DNA of 64,000 nt from Streptomyces sp. NRRL S-350 (GCF_000719705.1 NZ_JOHO01000029.1:19976-83975), one strand, 5' to 3'; positions 51,164 through 59,589 are shown, numbered from the stretch's first letter. The notes: a model not told the origin generated them from the letters alone. Program-made: numbers and translations.

Positions 51164-52896
51164 TGCCGGTCCACGAGGTGTGGGCGCCCAACGCCACGTC
51201 CGGCGTGTCCGTCGAAGTCGACGGCAAGACGCACGCGTTGGCCCGCTGCGCCGACCGGGACGGCTGGTGGTCCGGCGAGGCGCCGGCGGGCGACTACGCC
51301 TTCCGGCTCGACGGCGGCCCGCCGCTGCCCGACCCGCGCTCCGCGTGGCAGCCGCACGGCCCGGACGGCCCGAGCCGCCCGGTGGACCACGCCGCGTTCC
51401 GCTGGTCGCGCACCGGCTGGCACGGCCGCGCGCTGCCCGGGGCGGTGCTGTACGAGCTGCACATCGGCACCTTCACCCCGCGCGGCACCTTCGACGCGGC
51501 CGCCGACCACCTGGACCACCTGGTCGAGCTGGGCGTCGACTTCGTCGAACTGATGCCGGTCTGCCCGTTCCCCGGCCGACACGGCTGGGGCTACGACGGA
51601 GTCTCCCTCTGGGCCGTCCACGAGCCGTACGGCGGCCCCGACGGCCTGAAGCGCTTCGTGGACGCCGCCCACCGCAAGGGCCTCGGCGTGGTGCTGGACG
51701 TCGTCCACAACCACCTCGGCCCGTCCGGCAACTACCTGCCCGCGTACGGGCCCTACTTCACCGACCGGCACCGGACGCCGTGGGGCGCCGCGGTGAACCT
51801 GGACGCACCCGGCTCGGACGAGGTGCGCGCCTACCTGATCGGCAGCGCGCTGGCCTGGCTGCGCGACTACCGGATCGACGGGCTGCGACTCGACGCCGTA
51901 CACGCCCTCGCGGACGACCGGGCGGTCCACTTCCTGGAGGAACTCGCCCACGAAGTCGAGAGGTTGGCCGCCGTGACGAACCGGCCGCTGTTCCTGGTCG
52001 CCGAATCCGACCTCAACACCCCGCGCACCACCGCCCCCCGCGAAGCCGGCGGCCAGGGCCTCACCGCCCAGTGGAGCGACGACTTCCACCACGCCCTGCA
52101 CTGCGCGCTCACCGGCGAATCCCAGGGCTACTACGCCGACTTCGCCCGCGCACCGCTCGCCGCCGTGGCCAAGACGCTCACCCGCGGCTTCTTCCACGAC
52201 GGCACCTGGTCCTCCTTCCGCGGCCGCAGCCACGGACGCCCGTTCCCCACCGGCGACGGCCACCGGCTGCTCGGCTACCTGCAGACCCACGACCAGATCG
52301 GCAACCGCGCCCTCGGGGACCGCATCTCCACCACGCTCCCCGCCGGCCGGCTCGCCTGCGGCGCCGCGCTGGTCCTCACCTCCCCGTTCACCCCGATGCT
52401 CTTCATGGGCGAGGAGTGGGGCGCCGCGACACCCTGGCAGTACTTCACCGACCACACCGACCCGGACCTCGCGGAGGCCGTCCGACAGGGCCGGCGACGC
52501 GAGTTCACCGACCACGGCTGGGCCGCCGACGCCGTCCCCGACCCGCAGGAACCCGCCACCGTCCTGCGCTCCGCCCTCGACTGGACCGAACCCCGGCGCC
52601 CCCCGCACGCCGAACTGCTCGACTGGTACCGGACGTTGATCCGGCTGCGGCGCGAACGGCCGGAGCTCGCCGACCCGGACCTCGGCGCGGTGCGGGTCGC
52701 GTACGAGGAGGCGGCCGGCTGGCTGGTGGTGCACCGGGGGCCGTACCGGGTGGCGGTCAACCTCGGGCCGGACGAGGCCCCGGTGCCACTGGGCGCCGCC
52801 GGGCGGGAGGTCGTCGCGGCCTTCGGGCCTGCGGAGCCGGACGGCACGGCGGTGCGGCTCGGCGCGAACGCGGTGGCGGTGGTGCTGACCGGCTGA
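51163..52896 (+). CDS. treZ: Malto-oligosyltrehalose trehalohydrolase TreZ
   Basis: 577 residues. It releases free trehalose from the TreY product. N-terminal CBM48-like domain (HEVWAPNATSGVSVEVDG), then the GH13 barrel: GVDFVELMPVCPFPGRHGWGYDGV, VVLDVVHNHLGPSGNY, IDGLRLDAVHAL (nucleophile), LFLVAESDLN (acid/base) and GYLQTHDQIGNRALG. Coupled to treY by the overlapping stop-start and AGGAGG upstream. With glgX it completes trehalose synthesis from glycogen, important for spores and osmotic stress. Confidence 0.96.
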   Translation: MPVHEVWAPNATSGVSVEVDGKTHALARCADRDGWWSGEAPAGDYAFRLDGGPPLPDPRSAWQPHGPDGPSRPVDHAAFRWSRTGWHGRALPGAVLYELHIGTFTPRGTFDAAADHLDHLVELGVDFVELMPVCPFPGRHGWGYDGVSLWAVHEPYGGPDGLKRFVDAAHRKGLGVVLDVVHNHLGPSGNYLPAYGPYFTDRHRTPWGAAVNLDAPGSDEVRAYLIGSALAWLRDYRIDGLRLDAVHALADDRAVHFLEELAHEVERLAAVTNRPLFLVAESDLNTPRTTAPREAGGQGLTAQWSDDFHHALHCALTGESQGYYADFARAPLAAVAKTLTRGFFHDGTWSSFRGRSHGRPFPTGDGHRLLGYLQTHDQIGNRALGDRISTTLPAGRLACGAALVLTSPFTPMLFMGEEWGAATPWQYFTDHTDPDLAEAVRQGRRREFTDHGWAADAVPDPQEPATVLRSALDWTEPRRPPHAELLDWYRTLIRLRRERPELADPDLGAVRVAYEEAAGWLVVHRGPYRVAVNLGPDEAPVPLGAAGREVVAAFGPAEPDGTAVRLGANAVAVVLTG

Positions 52897-52959
52897 TCCC
52901 ACCGCCGGCCCGGCGCGGCCCACCGGGCGGGCGCGCCACCGGCTCACCGGCCCCTGCCC

Positions 52960-53007
52960 AGCGGCACGTCCGGCGGCACGTCCAGCGGCTCGTCCAGCGG
53001 CACGTCC
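52960..53007 (+). repeat. 12-bp tandem repeat, four copies
   Basis: Units of AGCGGCACGTCC, with single-base variants, start at 52960, 52972, 52984 and 52996. They lie between the convergent treZ and transketolase genes. Confidence 0.9.
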
Positions 53008-53019
53008 GCCGGGGCCCGC

Positions 53020-53913
53020 TCACCACAGGAAGGTGCCGATCCGCTCCCGCAGCGCGGGCGCGTCCAGGCCGTACGCGGCCAGGTGCTCCGCGATCGAGCC
53101 GTAGTGCCGGTGCTCCGCGCGCGGCACGCCCAGGCCCAGCACCCGGTGCGGACGGTCGGCCAGCGCCTCGTGCGCCTCGCGCTCCGAAGTGCCCGCCAAG
53201 TACGGCTCCACCAGCACCACGTCCGCCCGGTCGCCCAGCGCCGCGCGGAGCCCGGCGGCGTCGAAGGGACGCACGGTCGCCGCGTACAGCACGGTGACGT
53301 CCAGGCCTTCGGTGGCAGCGAGCACCGCGTCCAGCATCGGCCCGACAGCCAGGACCACGCCGCGCGAACCCGTGCGGACGGTGGCGAAGCGGCCCGGCTC
53401 GACGTCCACGGGCGCGGCGTTCTGGTGCGCCGAGAGCCGGACGTACACGTTGCGGTCGCCGTCCGCGTAGGCGTGGCGCAGCAGCCGCTCCGCCTCGTCC
53501 GGATGACCGGGGACGTGGACGGTCCAGTCCGGCAGGGTGTCCAGCAGGGCGACGTCGCCCGGGGACATGTGGGTGCGACCGCCGGCCGGCCAGTCGTACG
53601 AGCCGGCCGCGCTCACCAGGACGGCGCCGACGCCCTGGTGGGTCAGGTCCAACTTGACCTGCTCGAAGGGCCGTTCGATCAGGAAGCTGGCGAAGGTGTG
53701 GGCGATCGGACGCATCCCGCTGAGCGCGAGGCCACCGGCCGCGCCGATCAGCAGCTGTTCGCGGATGCCGACGTTGACCACCCGGTCGGGATGGCGCTCC
53801 CGGGCCGGGGCGAAGGCGGCCGCGGTGATGTCGGCGAGGACCACGGCCAGCCGGGGGTCCTCGTCCAGCAGGCGGGTGGTGACGTCGACGAAGCGGTCGC
53901 GCATGGTGTCCAT
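53020..53913 (-). CDS. Split transketolase, C-terminal half (TktC)
   Basis: 297 residues: pyrimidine-binding domain with RVVNVGIREQLLIGAAGGLALSGMRPIAHTF, containing the conserved Glu that activates thiamine diphosphate, and the C-terminal domain (VVLVEPYLAGTSEREAHEAL). It pairs with the upstream N-terminal half to form a two-chain transketolase. AAGGGA before the ATG at 53913. The normal single-chain enzyme is about 650 residues, so both halves together (550) are shorter. Confidence 0.88.
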   Translation of the reverse strand: MDTMRDRFVDVTTRLLDEDPRLAVVLADITAAAFAPARERHPDRVVNVGIREQLLIGAAGGLALSGMRPIAHTFASFLIERPFEQVKLDLTHQGVGAVLVSAAGSYDWPAGGRTHMSPGDVALLDTLPDWTVHVPGHPDEAERLLRHAYADGDRNVYVRLSAHQNAAPVDVEPGRFATVRTGSRGVVLAVGPMLDAVLAATEGLDVTVLYAATVRPFDAAGLRAALGDRADVVLVEPYLAGTSEREAHEALADRPHRVLGLGVPRAEHRHYGSIAEHLAAYGLDAPALRERIGTFLW

Positions 53914-53970
53914 CGGTGGGGTTCCCTTCGGGGTTCGGTGTCTCGGCATGCGTGCGGGGCGGCTACGGGC

Positions 53971-54732
53971 TCAGGAGTCCTTGGGCTCGACGCGGGCGAC
54001 CACCACGTGCGGGCGGCCCGGGTGCCCGGCGGTGAACGCCCGGTACAGCGCCTCGTGGTCGCGGCCGTCCACCGTCACGGTCGACCAGCCCTCGGCCTCG
54101 AAGCGCGCGGCGATCCCGCCCCGCCACCCGTGCGTGGCCGAGGAGTTGTCGATCACCACCACGTGCAGCCGGTCCAGCCCGTACGAACCGGCGAAGGCCA
54201 CCGCCTCGTGGTTGGAGCCCTCGTCGAACTCGGCGTCGCCGACCAGCACCCACACCGCCGGGTCGGCCAGGCCCTGCGCCCGCAGCCCGAGCGCCGTGCC
54301 GACGCCCAGCGGCAGGCCGTGCCCGAGCGAGCCGGAGGCGATCTCCACGCCGGCGACCAGCGTGCGGTCCGGGTGGTGACCGAGCGGCGAGTCGTAGCCG
54401 CCGAAGCTCGGCAGCACCTCGGGGTCGATGAAGCCCTTGGCCGCGAGCACCGCGTAGTAAGCCATCGGGCCGTGCCCCTTGGAGAGCAGGAAGCGGTCGC
54501 GGTCCTGGTCCTCGGCGGTGGCCGGCGTCACCCGCAGCACCCGGTCGTACAGCACCCAGAGGGCGTCCAGGGTGGAGGTGGCGGCGGGGCCGTGCTTCTC
54601 GTCGCCGGTCATCAGGCCCATCAGGGCCGGCAGGTCCTCGAAACGGGCCTCGGTACGGGCCCCGGCAGCGCCGCCGGTACGGGCCTCGGTACGGGCCCCG
54701 GTCGGGGTTTCCGCGGTTGCGTTCGTCGTCAT
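53971..54732 (-). CDS. Split transketolase, N-terminal half (TktN)
   Basis: 253 residues with the thiamine diphosphate-binding GDAEFDEGSNHEAVAFAGSYGLDRLHVVVIDN block and FLLSKGHGPMAYYAVLAAKG. The head has repeated GARTEAR elements. Transketolases move two-carbon units in the pentose phosphate pathway. The ATG at 54732 sits where transcription is predicted to begin. The gene is divergent from soxR and its promoter carries a SoxR-box, so oxidative or redox-drug induction is expected. Confidence 0.88.
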   Translation of the reverse strand: MTTNATAETPTGARTEARTGGAAGARTEARFEDLPALMGLMTGDEKHGPAATSTLDALWVLYDRVLRVTPATAEDQDRDRFLLSKGHGPMAYYAVLAAKGFIDPEVLPSFGGYDSPLGHHPDRTLVAGVEIASGSLGHGLPLGVGTALGLRAQGLADPAVWVLVGDAEFDEGSNHEAVAFAGSYGLDRLHVVVIDNSSATHGWRGGIAARFEAEGWSTVTVDGRDHEALYRAFTAGHPGRPHVVVARVEPKDS

Positions 54733-54748
54733 GACCACGATGGTGCAA

Positions 54749-54781
54749 CTTAAAGCCAGCTTGAGGTCAAGCCGTTAGAGT
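54749..54781. promoter_or_regulatory. SoxR-box and divergent promoters for split transketolase and soxR
   Basis: On the minus strand CCTCAAGCTGGCTTTAAG (54766-54749) resembles the SoxR consensus CCTCAAGTTAACTTGAGG, with most bases of the dyad conserved. The minus -35 TTGACC (54770-54765) precedes it; a 19-bp spacer, typical of MerR-family targets, puts the -10 at 54745-54740. For soxR itself TAGAGT (54776-54781) lies 8 bases before its ATG. Confidence 0.7.
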
Positions 54782-54789
54782 GGGTTCCC

Positions 54790-55338
54790 ATGACCGCCCG
54801 CCCCGACCGCCGCCGCACCTCCGGCCCGCACCACACCGACCTGCTCACCATCGGCCAACTCGCCGCCCGCAGCGGCCTCGCCGCCTCCGCACTGCGCTAC
54901 TACGAGAGCCTCGACCTGATCCACGCCACCCGCACCTCCGGCGGCCAGCGCCGCTACACCCGCGGCACACTGCGCCGGATCGCCTTCATCCGCGCCGCCC
55001 AGCGGGTCGGCCTCTCCCTCGACGAGGCGAGGGTCGCCCTCGACCGCCTCCCCGAACGACCCGCCCCCAGCGGCACCGAGTGGGACCGCGTCGCCGCGTC
55101 CTGGCAGAGCCGCATCGACGAGCAGATCGCCGAACTGCAGCGCCTCAAGGCCAAGCTCACCGGCTGCATCGGCTGCGGCTGCCTCTCCCTGTCCCGCTGC
55201 GCCCTCTACAACGCCGCCGACCGGGCCGGCGAGGCCGGGCCCGGCGCCCGCTACCTGCTCACCCGCGACCCGGCCGGCGGCCCCGAACAGGTCTCCCCGG
55301 CCGCCGACGACTGCGGGACGCGCCGAGGAGGAGCCTGA
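54790..55338 (+). CDS. soxR: Redox-sensitive regulator SoxR (MerR family)
   Basis: 182 residues. MerR DNA-binding domain LLTIGQLAARSGLAASALRYYESLDLIHATRTSGGQRRY, a coiled dimer helix, and the [2Fe-2S] cysteine motif CIGCGCLSLSRC. The iron-sulfur cluster senses redox-active compounds and the protein activates promoters with a long spacer. Actinomycete SoxR proteins usually respond to endogenous redox-active antibiotics. Leaderless start is likely. Confidence 0.95.
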   Translation: MTARPDRRRTSGPHHTDLLTIGQLAARSGLAASALRYYESLDLIHATRTSGGQRRYTRGTLRRIAFIRAAQRVGLSLDEARVALDRLPERPAPSGTEWDRVAASWQSRIDEQIAELQRLKAKLTGCIGCGCLSLSRCALYNAADRAGEAGPGARYLLTRDPAGGPEQVSPAADDCGTRRGGA

Positions 55339-55346
55339 AAACCCGT

Positions 55347-55376
55347 TTGCCACCCGATGGTTGGCCTGCCTACCGT
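55347..55376 (+). promoter_or_regulatory. Predicted leaderless promoter of the kinase-like gene
   Basis: TTGCCA (55347-55352), 18-bp spacer, TACCGT (55371-55376), then the GTG start codon after 6 bases. Transcription would begin at or beside the start codon. Confidence 0.6.
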
Positions 55377-55382
55377 TCTCCC

Positions 55383-56336
55383 GTGCTGCCTTTGGTGGAG
55401 ACGGACGAGCAGTGGGCCGCGATCGTCCCCGACGAGTCGGTGATGCGCCCCGGCGCGGAGGCCCTGTGCGCCCGACTCGGCGTCGGCGGCCTGCCGCTGG
55501 AGCGCTTCGCGGAGGGCTCCGTCCCGGTCTACGCCGTGGGCGACGAGCACGTCCTCAAGCTGTTCCCGGCCGCCTCCGCCCAGGACGGCCACACCGAGGA
55601 ACGCGTCCTCCGGGCCTTGCAGGGCGAGCTGCCGATCCCCACCCCCCGGGTCAGGGAGGCGGGCACGTACGTCAACGGATGGCGCTACGTCCTGATGTCC
55701 CGGCTGCCGGGCCACGGCCTCGCCCCAGCCTGGCCGCGCATCCCGCAGACCGACCGTGAGCGGATCGCCCGCGACTGCGGCGAGGCCCTCGCCGCCCTGC
55801 ACGCCCTCGACCCGGAACCGCTCGCCGACGTGCTCGGGCCCGGCGACTGGCCCGCCTTCCTGGCCCGGCAGCGCGCCGACGCCGCCACCCGCCAGCGCGG
55901 ACGCGGCCTGCCGGAAGCCTGGGCGGAGCAGATCCCCGACTTCCTCGCCACCGCCCCGCTCCCGCAGACACCCGGACGCGCCCTGCTGCACACCGAGTTC
56001 ATGCGCGAACACCTCCTCACCGACCCGGCCGGCGACTGGCGCCTCACCGGCCTGATCGACTTCGAACCCGCCATGATCGGCGACCCGGCCTACGACTTCG
56101 TCGCCGTCGGCCTCTTCACCACCCGCGGAGACCCGGGACTGCTCGGCCTGCTCCTGGACGCCTACGGCCGCCCGTTCGACCCAAGCCTGCTGCTCGCGTA
56201 CACGCTGCTCCACGTTTTCAGCGATCTGCCCTGGTACCTGCGGGAGTTGACGCCGGCGGCACGGACGCTGGACGCCCTCGCCGAGGAGTGGTTCGGGGTC
56301 GCTCAGGGGCGCGGGTCCGTCCGCAGCAGGCTGTAG
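55383..56336 (+). CDS. APH-family kinase-like protein with altered catalytic loop
   Basis: 317 residues, phosphotransferase fold: VYAVGDEHVLKLFPAAS holds the ATP lysine, and LTGLIDFEPAMIGDPAYDF the metal aspartate. The catalytic loop reads LLHTEFMREHLL, with Glu in place of the catalytic Asp of H-G-D-x4-N. This HTEFM version recurs in some aminoglycoside-kinase-like families, so activity may be retained, but that is uncertain. The gene overlaps tail-to-tail with the next GNAT gene by 34 bases. Substrate unknown. Confidence 0.78.
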   Translation: MLPLVETDEQWAAIVPDESVMRPGAEALCARLGVGGLPLERFAEGSVPVYAVGDEHVLKLFPAASAQDGHTEERVLRALQGELPIPTPRVREAGTYVNGWRYVLMSRLPGHGLAPAWPRIPQTDRERIARDCGEALAALHALDPEPLADVLGPGDWPAFLARQRADAATRQRGRGLPEAWAEQIPDFLATAPLPQTPGRALLHTEFMREHLLTDPAGDWRLTGLIDFEPAMIGDPAYDFVAVGLFTTRGDPGLLGLLLDAYGRPFDPSLLLAYTLLHVFSDLPWYLRELTPAARTLDALAEEWFGVAQGRGSVRSRL

Positions 56337-56824
56337 ACGACGGCGTCGCGCCACTCGCCGCCCCGGAAGGTGATGCCGCGCCGCACCCCCTCGCGGAGGA
56401 AGCCGACCTTCTCCAGGGCGCGCTGCTCGGCGTGGTTCGCGGAGTCGGTGTCCGCCTCCAGCCGCATCACCGGCGAATGCGCGAACAGGTAGTCCACCAG
56501 CAGGCGTTGGGCCTCGGTGCCGATGCCACGGCCGCGCAGCTCCGCCCGGAGCTGGATGCCGATGCTCCAGTACCAGGAGTTGGCCGCGACATCCACCCGG
56601 CGCCACATGACGAAGCCCGCGAACTCACCCCCGGCCCGCACCGCAAGCAACGACCACTCGTCGGAGAGCAGGCCGTTCTCGGCCCAGGTGCGACGGAACC
56701 GGCCCGGGTCGCGCCAGCCGTACCACTGGAACGGGCGCAGCTGCTCCGGGTCGGCGAGCAGCGCCTCCAACTGCGGGAGGTCGGTCTCGGAGATCGGGCT
56801 GAGGGCGATCGGTTCGTCTGTCAC
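56303..56824 (-). CDS. GNAT N-acetyltransferase, RimJ/RimL type
   Basis: 173 residues. QLRPFQWYGWRDPGRFRRTW, WYWSIGIQLRAELRGRGIGTEAQRLL (acetyl-CoA loop) and SANHAEQRALEKVGFLREG are the family blocks. GTG start at 56824. It may acetylate a protein N-terminus or an antibiotic. Its end overlaps the convergent kinase-like gene. Confidence 0.88.
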   Translation of the reverse strand: MTDEPIALSPISETDLPQLEALLADPEQLRPFQWYGWRDPGRFRRTWAENGLLSDEWSLLAVRAGGEFAGFVMWRRVDVAANSWYWSIGIQLRAELRGRGIGTEAQRLLVDYLFAHSPVMRLEADTDSANHAEQRALEKVGFLREGVRRGITFRGGEWRDAVVYSLLRTDPRP

Positions 56825-56968
56825 ACGGCCACAACGATCACTCGGCGCGCAGCAGTTCCTCGAACCGTCGAGCGGGCCGGTCGGAACCCACATCCCCGAT
56901 CCCAGGCGATCCCGTCCGGCGGGCCGTAGCGCGGACCGCCCGTCCCGGCGCGGAGGATTCCCGCGACG

Positions 56969-57145
56969 TCATGGCCGCCGGTCGCTCACGATCACCTCGA
57001 GGACGCGCCGCCGCACGGTGGCCGAGGCTTCCGGCAGCCAGCACGCCAACTCCGCCTCCAGGCGGCGTCGTTCGGCCCGGAGAAGCCGGGCGAGGCGCGA
57101 GCGGGAGCAGTGCAGGAACCACCAGTCCCGGATGCCGTCGATCAC
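56969..57145 (-). CDS. Small basic protein, third gene of the WhiJ-type cassette
   Basis: 58 residues, GTG start overlapping the previous gene's stop by four bases. It begins MIDGIRDWWFLHCSRSRL and continues with an Arg-rich amphipathic helix (ARLLRAERRRLEAEL). No family is recognised. The four-base couplings across three genes suggest a true gene. Confidence 0.6.
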   Translation of the reverse strand: MIDGIRDWWFLHCSRSRLARLLRAERRRLEAELACWLPEASATVRRRVLEVIVSDRRP

Positions 57146-57417
57146 GCGGCCTCCTCGGAGGGGTGCGCCCAGCGGATGCGGAGTTCGAGGCCGCCGACAG
57201 GGATCACGAGGACGGAGTCGGCGGCGAGGTCGCGGATCAGGTCACGCACGGCACAGGGACCCGTGAGGCGGCGCTCCAGGAGGTGGCACTGGGAGCGGGG
57301 CATCGGGAGGTGGCAGATCGACGCCCAGATCCTGTCAAGGATGTGCGCATCGAGGGTGACGACGACCGGCGGCCTGCCACCCGGGATCTCCACCCGGATG
57401 TCGTGATCGGCCCTCAT
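57142..57417 (-). CDS. Small unknown protein, second gene of the cassette
   Basis: 91 residues, ATG overlapping the ATPase stop (ATGA). It has a beta-rich start (IRVEIPGGRPPVVVTLDA), one CHL and one QCHL motif, and ends in VLVIPVGGLELRIRWAHP. I do not recognise the family; no membrane helix or signal peptide is seen. Coupling to the ATPase implies a joint role. Confidence 0.65.
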   Translation of the reverse strand: MRADHDIRVEIPGGRPPVVVTLDAHILDRIWASICHLPMPRSQCHLLERRLTGPCAVRDLIRDLAADSVLVIPVGGLELRIRWAHPSEEAA

Positions 57418-57806
57418 ACGACCACCTCACACCAGACGATCTTGCCGATGGGCTGACGGGGACAGCAGCCCCAGCGCACGGCGACGGACTTCACGAGGTG
57501 CAGCCCGCGCCCGGCCTCGTCGCCGAGGCCGGGCGCGGAAACGACGGGCTCGCGGTCCCGCCGGGCGTCGTGCACCTCGATCCGGAGGCGGGTCGAGTCG
57601 ACGTCGAGCGACAGGTAGATGAGGTACCCCGCCGGCGTGCCGTGCAGCACGGCGTTGGTGACCAGCTCCGAGACGGCGAGCAGCCCGGCGTCGAGGAAGC
57701 CCTCCCCGCCCGGCACGGAGGAGAGGAGGGCGAGGACCCGCTGGCGGGCGATCGCGGGCGAACGGCGGCTGCGTGGCAGCCAGACGTCGGAGGAGGCGGA
57801 ACACAT
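57414..57806 (-). CDS. RsbW-like ATP-binding protein (anti-sigma/AbaA-like)
   Basis: 130 residues, HATPase_c_2 fold. N box VSELVTNAVLHG, G1-like VHDARRD and G2 GRGLHLVKSVAVRWG are present. Such proteins are streptomycete relatives of anti-sigma kinases and of the AbaA-orf products in WhiJ-type gene groups. GAAGGTGA lies before the ATG at 57806. It is divergent from an XRE gene and leads three coupled minus-strand genes. Confidence 0.82.
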   Translation of the reverse strand: MCSASSDVWLPRSRRSPAIARQRVLALLSSVPGGEGFLDAGLLAVSELVTNAVLHGTPAGYLIYLSLDVDSTRLRIEVHDARRDREPVVSAPGLGDEAGRGLHLVKSVAVRWGCCPRQPIGKIVWCEVVV

Positions 57807-58109
57807 GGCGAAGTCACCTTCCAGGCGCATGAGGGAGAAGCTCGAGCGGCCGACACGGCAGCCGGCACGCGTCCAACACGAAGCGCCCATGAGAGTGCGC
57901 CGTTGCTACACGCCATACCTGTCACGCACAGCCAACGCTCCGTCACTCACAGCATGGAGCATGTCAGTGACGCAGTGCAAGGCATGCCTTCGAAATATGA
58001 AAACTTTCAGATTCGGTGGCAAGGTGCGGCCTCGGCGCTCCCGCCGGTGGTGGCGAACCGTCACCACTCGCGTGCACACTGGTCCTGAACGATCTGGAGG
58101 GGTACGTAG
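57807..58109. other. Divergent intergenic region of the WhiJ-type cassette, 303 bp
   Basis: It is unusually AT-rich for this genome near 57980-58015 (CGAAATATGAAAACTTTCAG). An inverted repeat GTCACT (57942-57947) / AGTGAC (57966-57971) is present. These are candidate binding sites for the XRE regulator. No ORF or RNA gene is seen. Confidence 0.5.
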
Positions 58110-58955
58110 ATGGCAGTCGCAGTGCCAGCCGTGCGGTACCGACGCATCGCCGCCGAGCTGAGGAGGCTTCGCGAGCTGAAGAACCTGTCAGCCGAAGAGG
58201 TGGCAGCCCAGGTCGAGGGCGTCAACTTGGTGAAACTCAGCAGGTACGAGAACGCCCGCGTCCAGCTGAAGCCCGATGTCGTCCGAGCCCTGCTCGACTT
58301 CTACGAGTGCGACCCGGAACTCAAGGAAGTCCTGGTCGAGATCCTTCGGGACAGGCGCCGCCCGGGCTGGGTGGCCGGCTACGAGCAGCTGAACCCGCTC
58401 TACACGGACCTGATCCGCCTTGAAGACACGGCCGTCGGCAACAAGTCCTACCAGTCCTCCTACATTCCGGGCCTGTTGCAAACCCGTCAATACGCTCACG
58501 CCATCATCGCCAGCGGCGTGATAAGCAAACCCAGCGTCGAAGAGCGTGTCGAAGTCCGGATCAACAGGCAGTCCGTCCTCACTCGATCCGAGAACCCGCT
58601 GAAGCTCTGGGCCGTGATCCATGAGGCAGCCCTGACCATGAGTGCGGCCCCCGGCGTGATGGCCGACCAGTTGGACAAACTCCTCCAGTTCAGCCAACTC
58701 CCCAACATCAAGGTCCAGATCATGCCGGCCATGGCTCCGCCGCATCCAGGCATGACCGGGCCATTCGCACTCCTGGAGTTTCGGCAACGCGATCTCGACC
58801 TGGTCCTGCTCAGCGGAATGCTCAGCAGCGACTGGGTGGAGGATCCGGACCAAGTCGATATCTATCGGGCCGCGTTCGACGAAATCATGGCAACCGCCCT
58901 GTCCCTCGACGAGTCGCGCAACGTCATCGCACAGAAGAGAGACATGCTCAAGTGA
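58110..58955 (+). CDS. WhiJ-like XRE regulator (HTH plus DUF5753)
   Basis: 281 residues. HTH at about 8-65 (IAAELRRLRELKNLSAEEVAAQ, VNLVKLSRYENARVQLKPDVVRALL). The rest is the DUF5753 ligand domain: YQSSYIPGLLQTRQYAHAII, LWAVIHEAALTMSA, NIKVQIMPAMAPPHPGMTGPFALLEF. GGAGGGG before the ATG. The stop overlaps the DUF397 gene (ATGA). This matches WhiJ-type regulators paired with DUF397 proteins in streptomycetes. Confidence 0.92.
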   Translation: MAVAVPAVRYRRIAAELRRLRELKNLSAEEVAAQVEGVNLVKLSRYENARVQLKPDVVRALLDFYECDPELKEVLVEILRDRRRPGWVAGYEQLNPLYTDLIRLEDTAVGNKSYQSSYIPGLLQTRQYAHAIIASGVISKPSVEERVEVRINRQSVLTRSENPLKLWAVIHEAALTMSAAPGVMADQLDKLLQFSQLPNIKVQIMPAMAPPHPGMTGPFALLEFRQRDLDLVLLSGMLSSDWVEDPDQVDIYRAAFDEIMATALSLDESRNVIAQKRDMLK

Positions 58956-59173
58956 CCCACTTCCCTGTCGCCTCCACACTCCCCGTGCAGTGGAAGAAGG
59001 CAACGGCCAGTAACCCGAACGACGAGTGCGTCGAGGTAGCCGACAGCATCACCGGCATCGTTCCGGTCCGCGACAGCAAGGACCCCCACGGCCCGGCGCT
59101 CGGTTTCACGCCCGAGGCCTGGCAGTCCTTCCTCGCCGGCATCCGCTCGGACGACTTCCCGACCTCCCCCTGA
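58952..59173 (+). CDS. DUF397 protein, partner of the WhiJ-like regulator
   Basis: 73 residues. Typical DUF397: a short W-K-x-S/A start, EVADSITGIVPVRDSKDPHGPAL and FTPEAWQSFLAGIRSDDF at the end. In the known WhiJ system such small proteins modulate the regulator. Coupled to the regulator gene by ATGA. Its codons have less GC3 than the neighbouring genes. Confidence 0.92.
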   Translation: MTHFPVASTLPVQWKKATASNPNDECVEVADSITGIVPVRDSKDPHGPALGFTPEAWQSFLAGIRSDDFPTSP

Positions 59174-59182
59174 AGCAGTTCC

Positions 59183-59218
59183 CCGGGCGGCCCCTTTCGC
59201 ACCCGCGGGGCCGCCCGG
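59183..59218 (+). terminator. 12-bp terminator hairpin after DUF397
   Basis: CCGGGCGGCCCC (59183-59194) pairs exactly with 59207-59218 around a 12-nt loop, ten bases after the stop. Confidence 0.8.
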
Positions 59219-59589
59219 TCTGCGTTCGTGCGGAGCCCCTTCCCCAGCGTCTGCCGGCACCGAGCAGCCCAGGCCAACCGGGAACGCGCAACCGCGTGCG
59301 CCACGATCGCGGTCCGGCGGAAGGCGTGAAGGCGTGAAGGCGCGCGTCGACGCGAGGCGGGCCGCACCGGCCCGAATTTCTTGATCGAAACATTACTTCG
59401 ACCCTCCGCACCGGCCCTCCTGCCGCCCCGCCGGGAGGGCCCTTCCCGGCCCATGGCGGGGTGCTGCCGCACGCATGGCCGGGGCCGGGACACTCGCTCC
59501 CGCCGCCGCCACCGGAGTGCCAACCACCCTTCCTCCAGCCACTTTTGGGCTCAATGCGTACGCGCACCGGGCCGCCTACGCTCGACCGC
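59219..59589. other. Intergenic region, 371 bp
   Basis: It contains an AT-rich dyad TTTC-N6-GAAA (59377-59390) in otherwise GC-rich DNA, perhaps a decayed promoter or operator. TACGCT (59577-59582) lies 7 bases before the methyltransferase start. No ORF is convincing. Confidence 0.45.
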
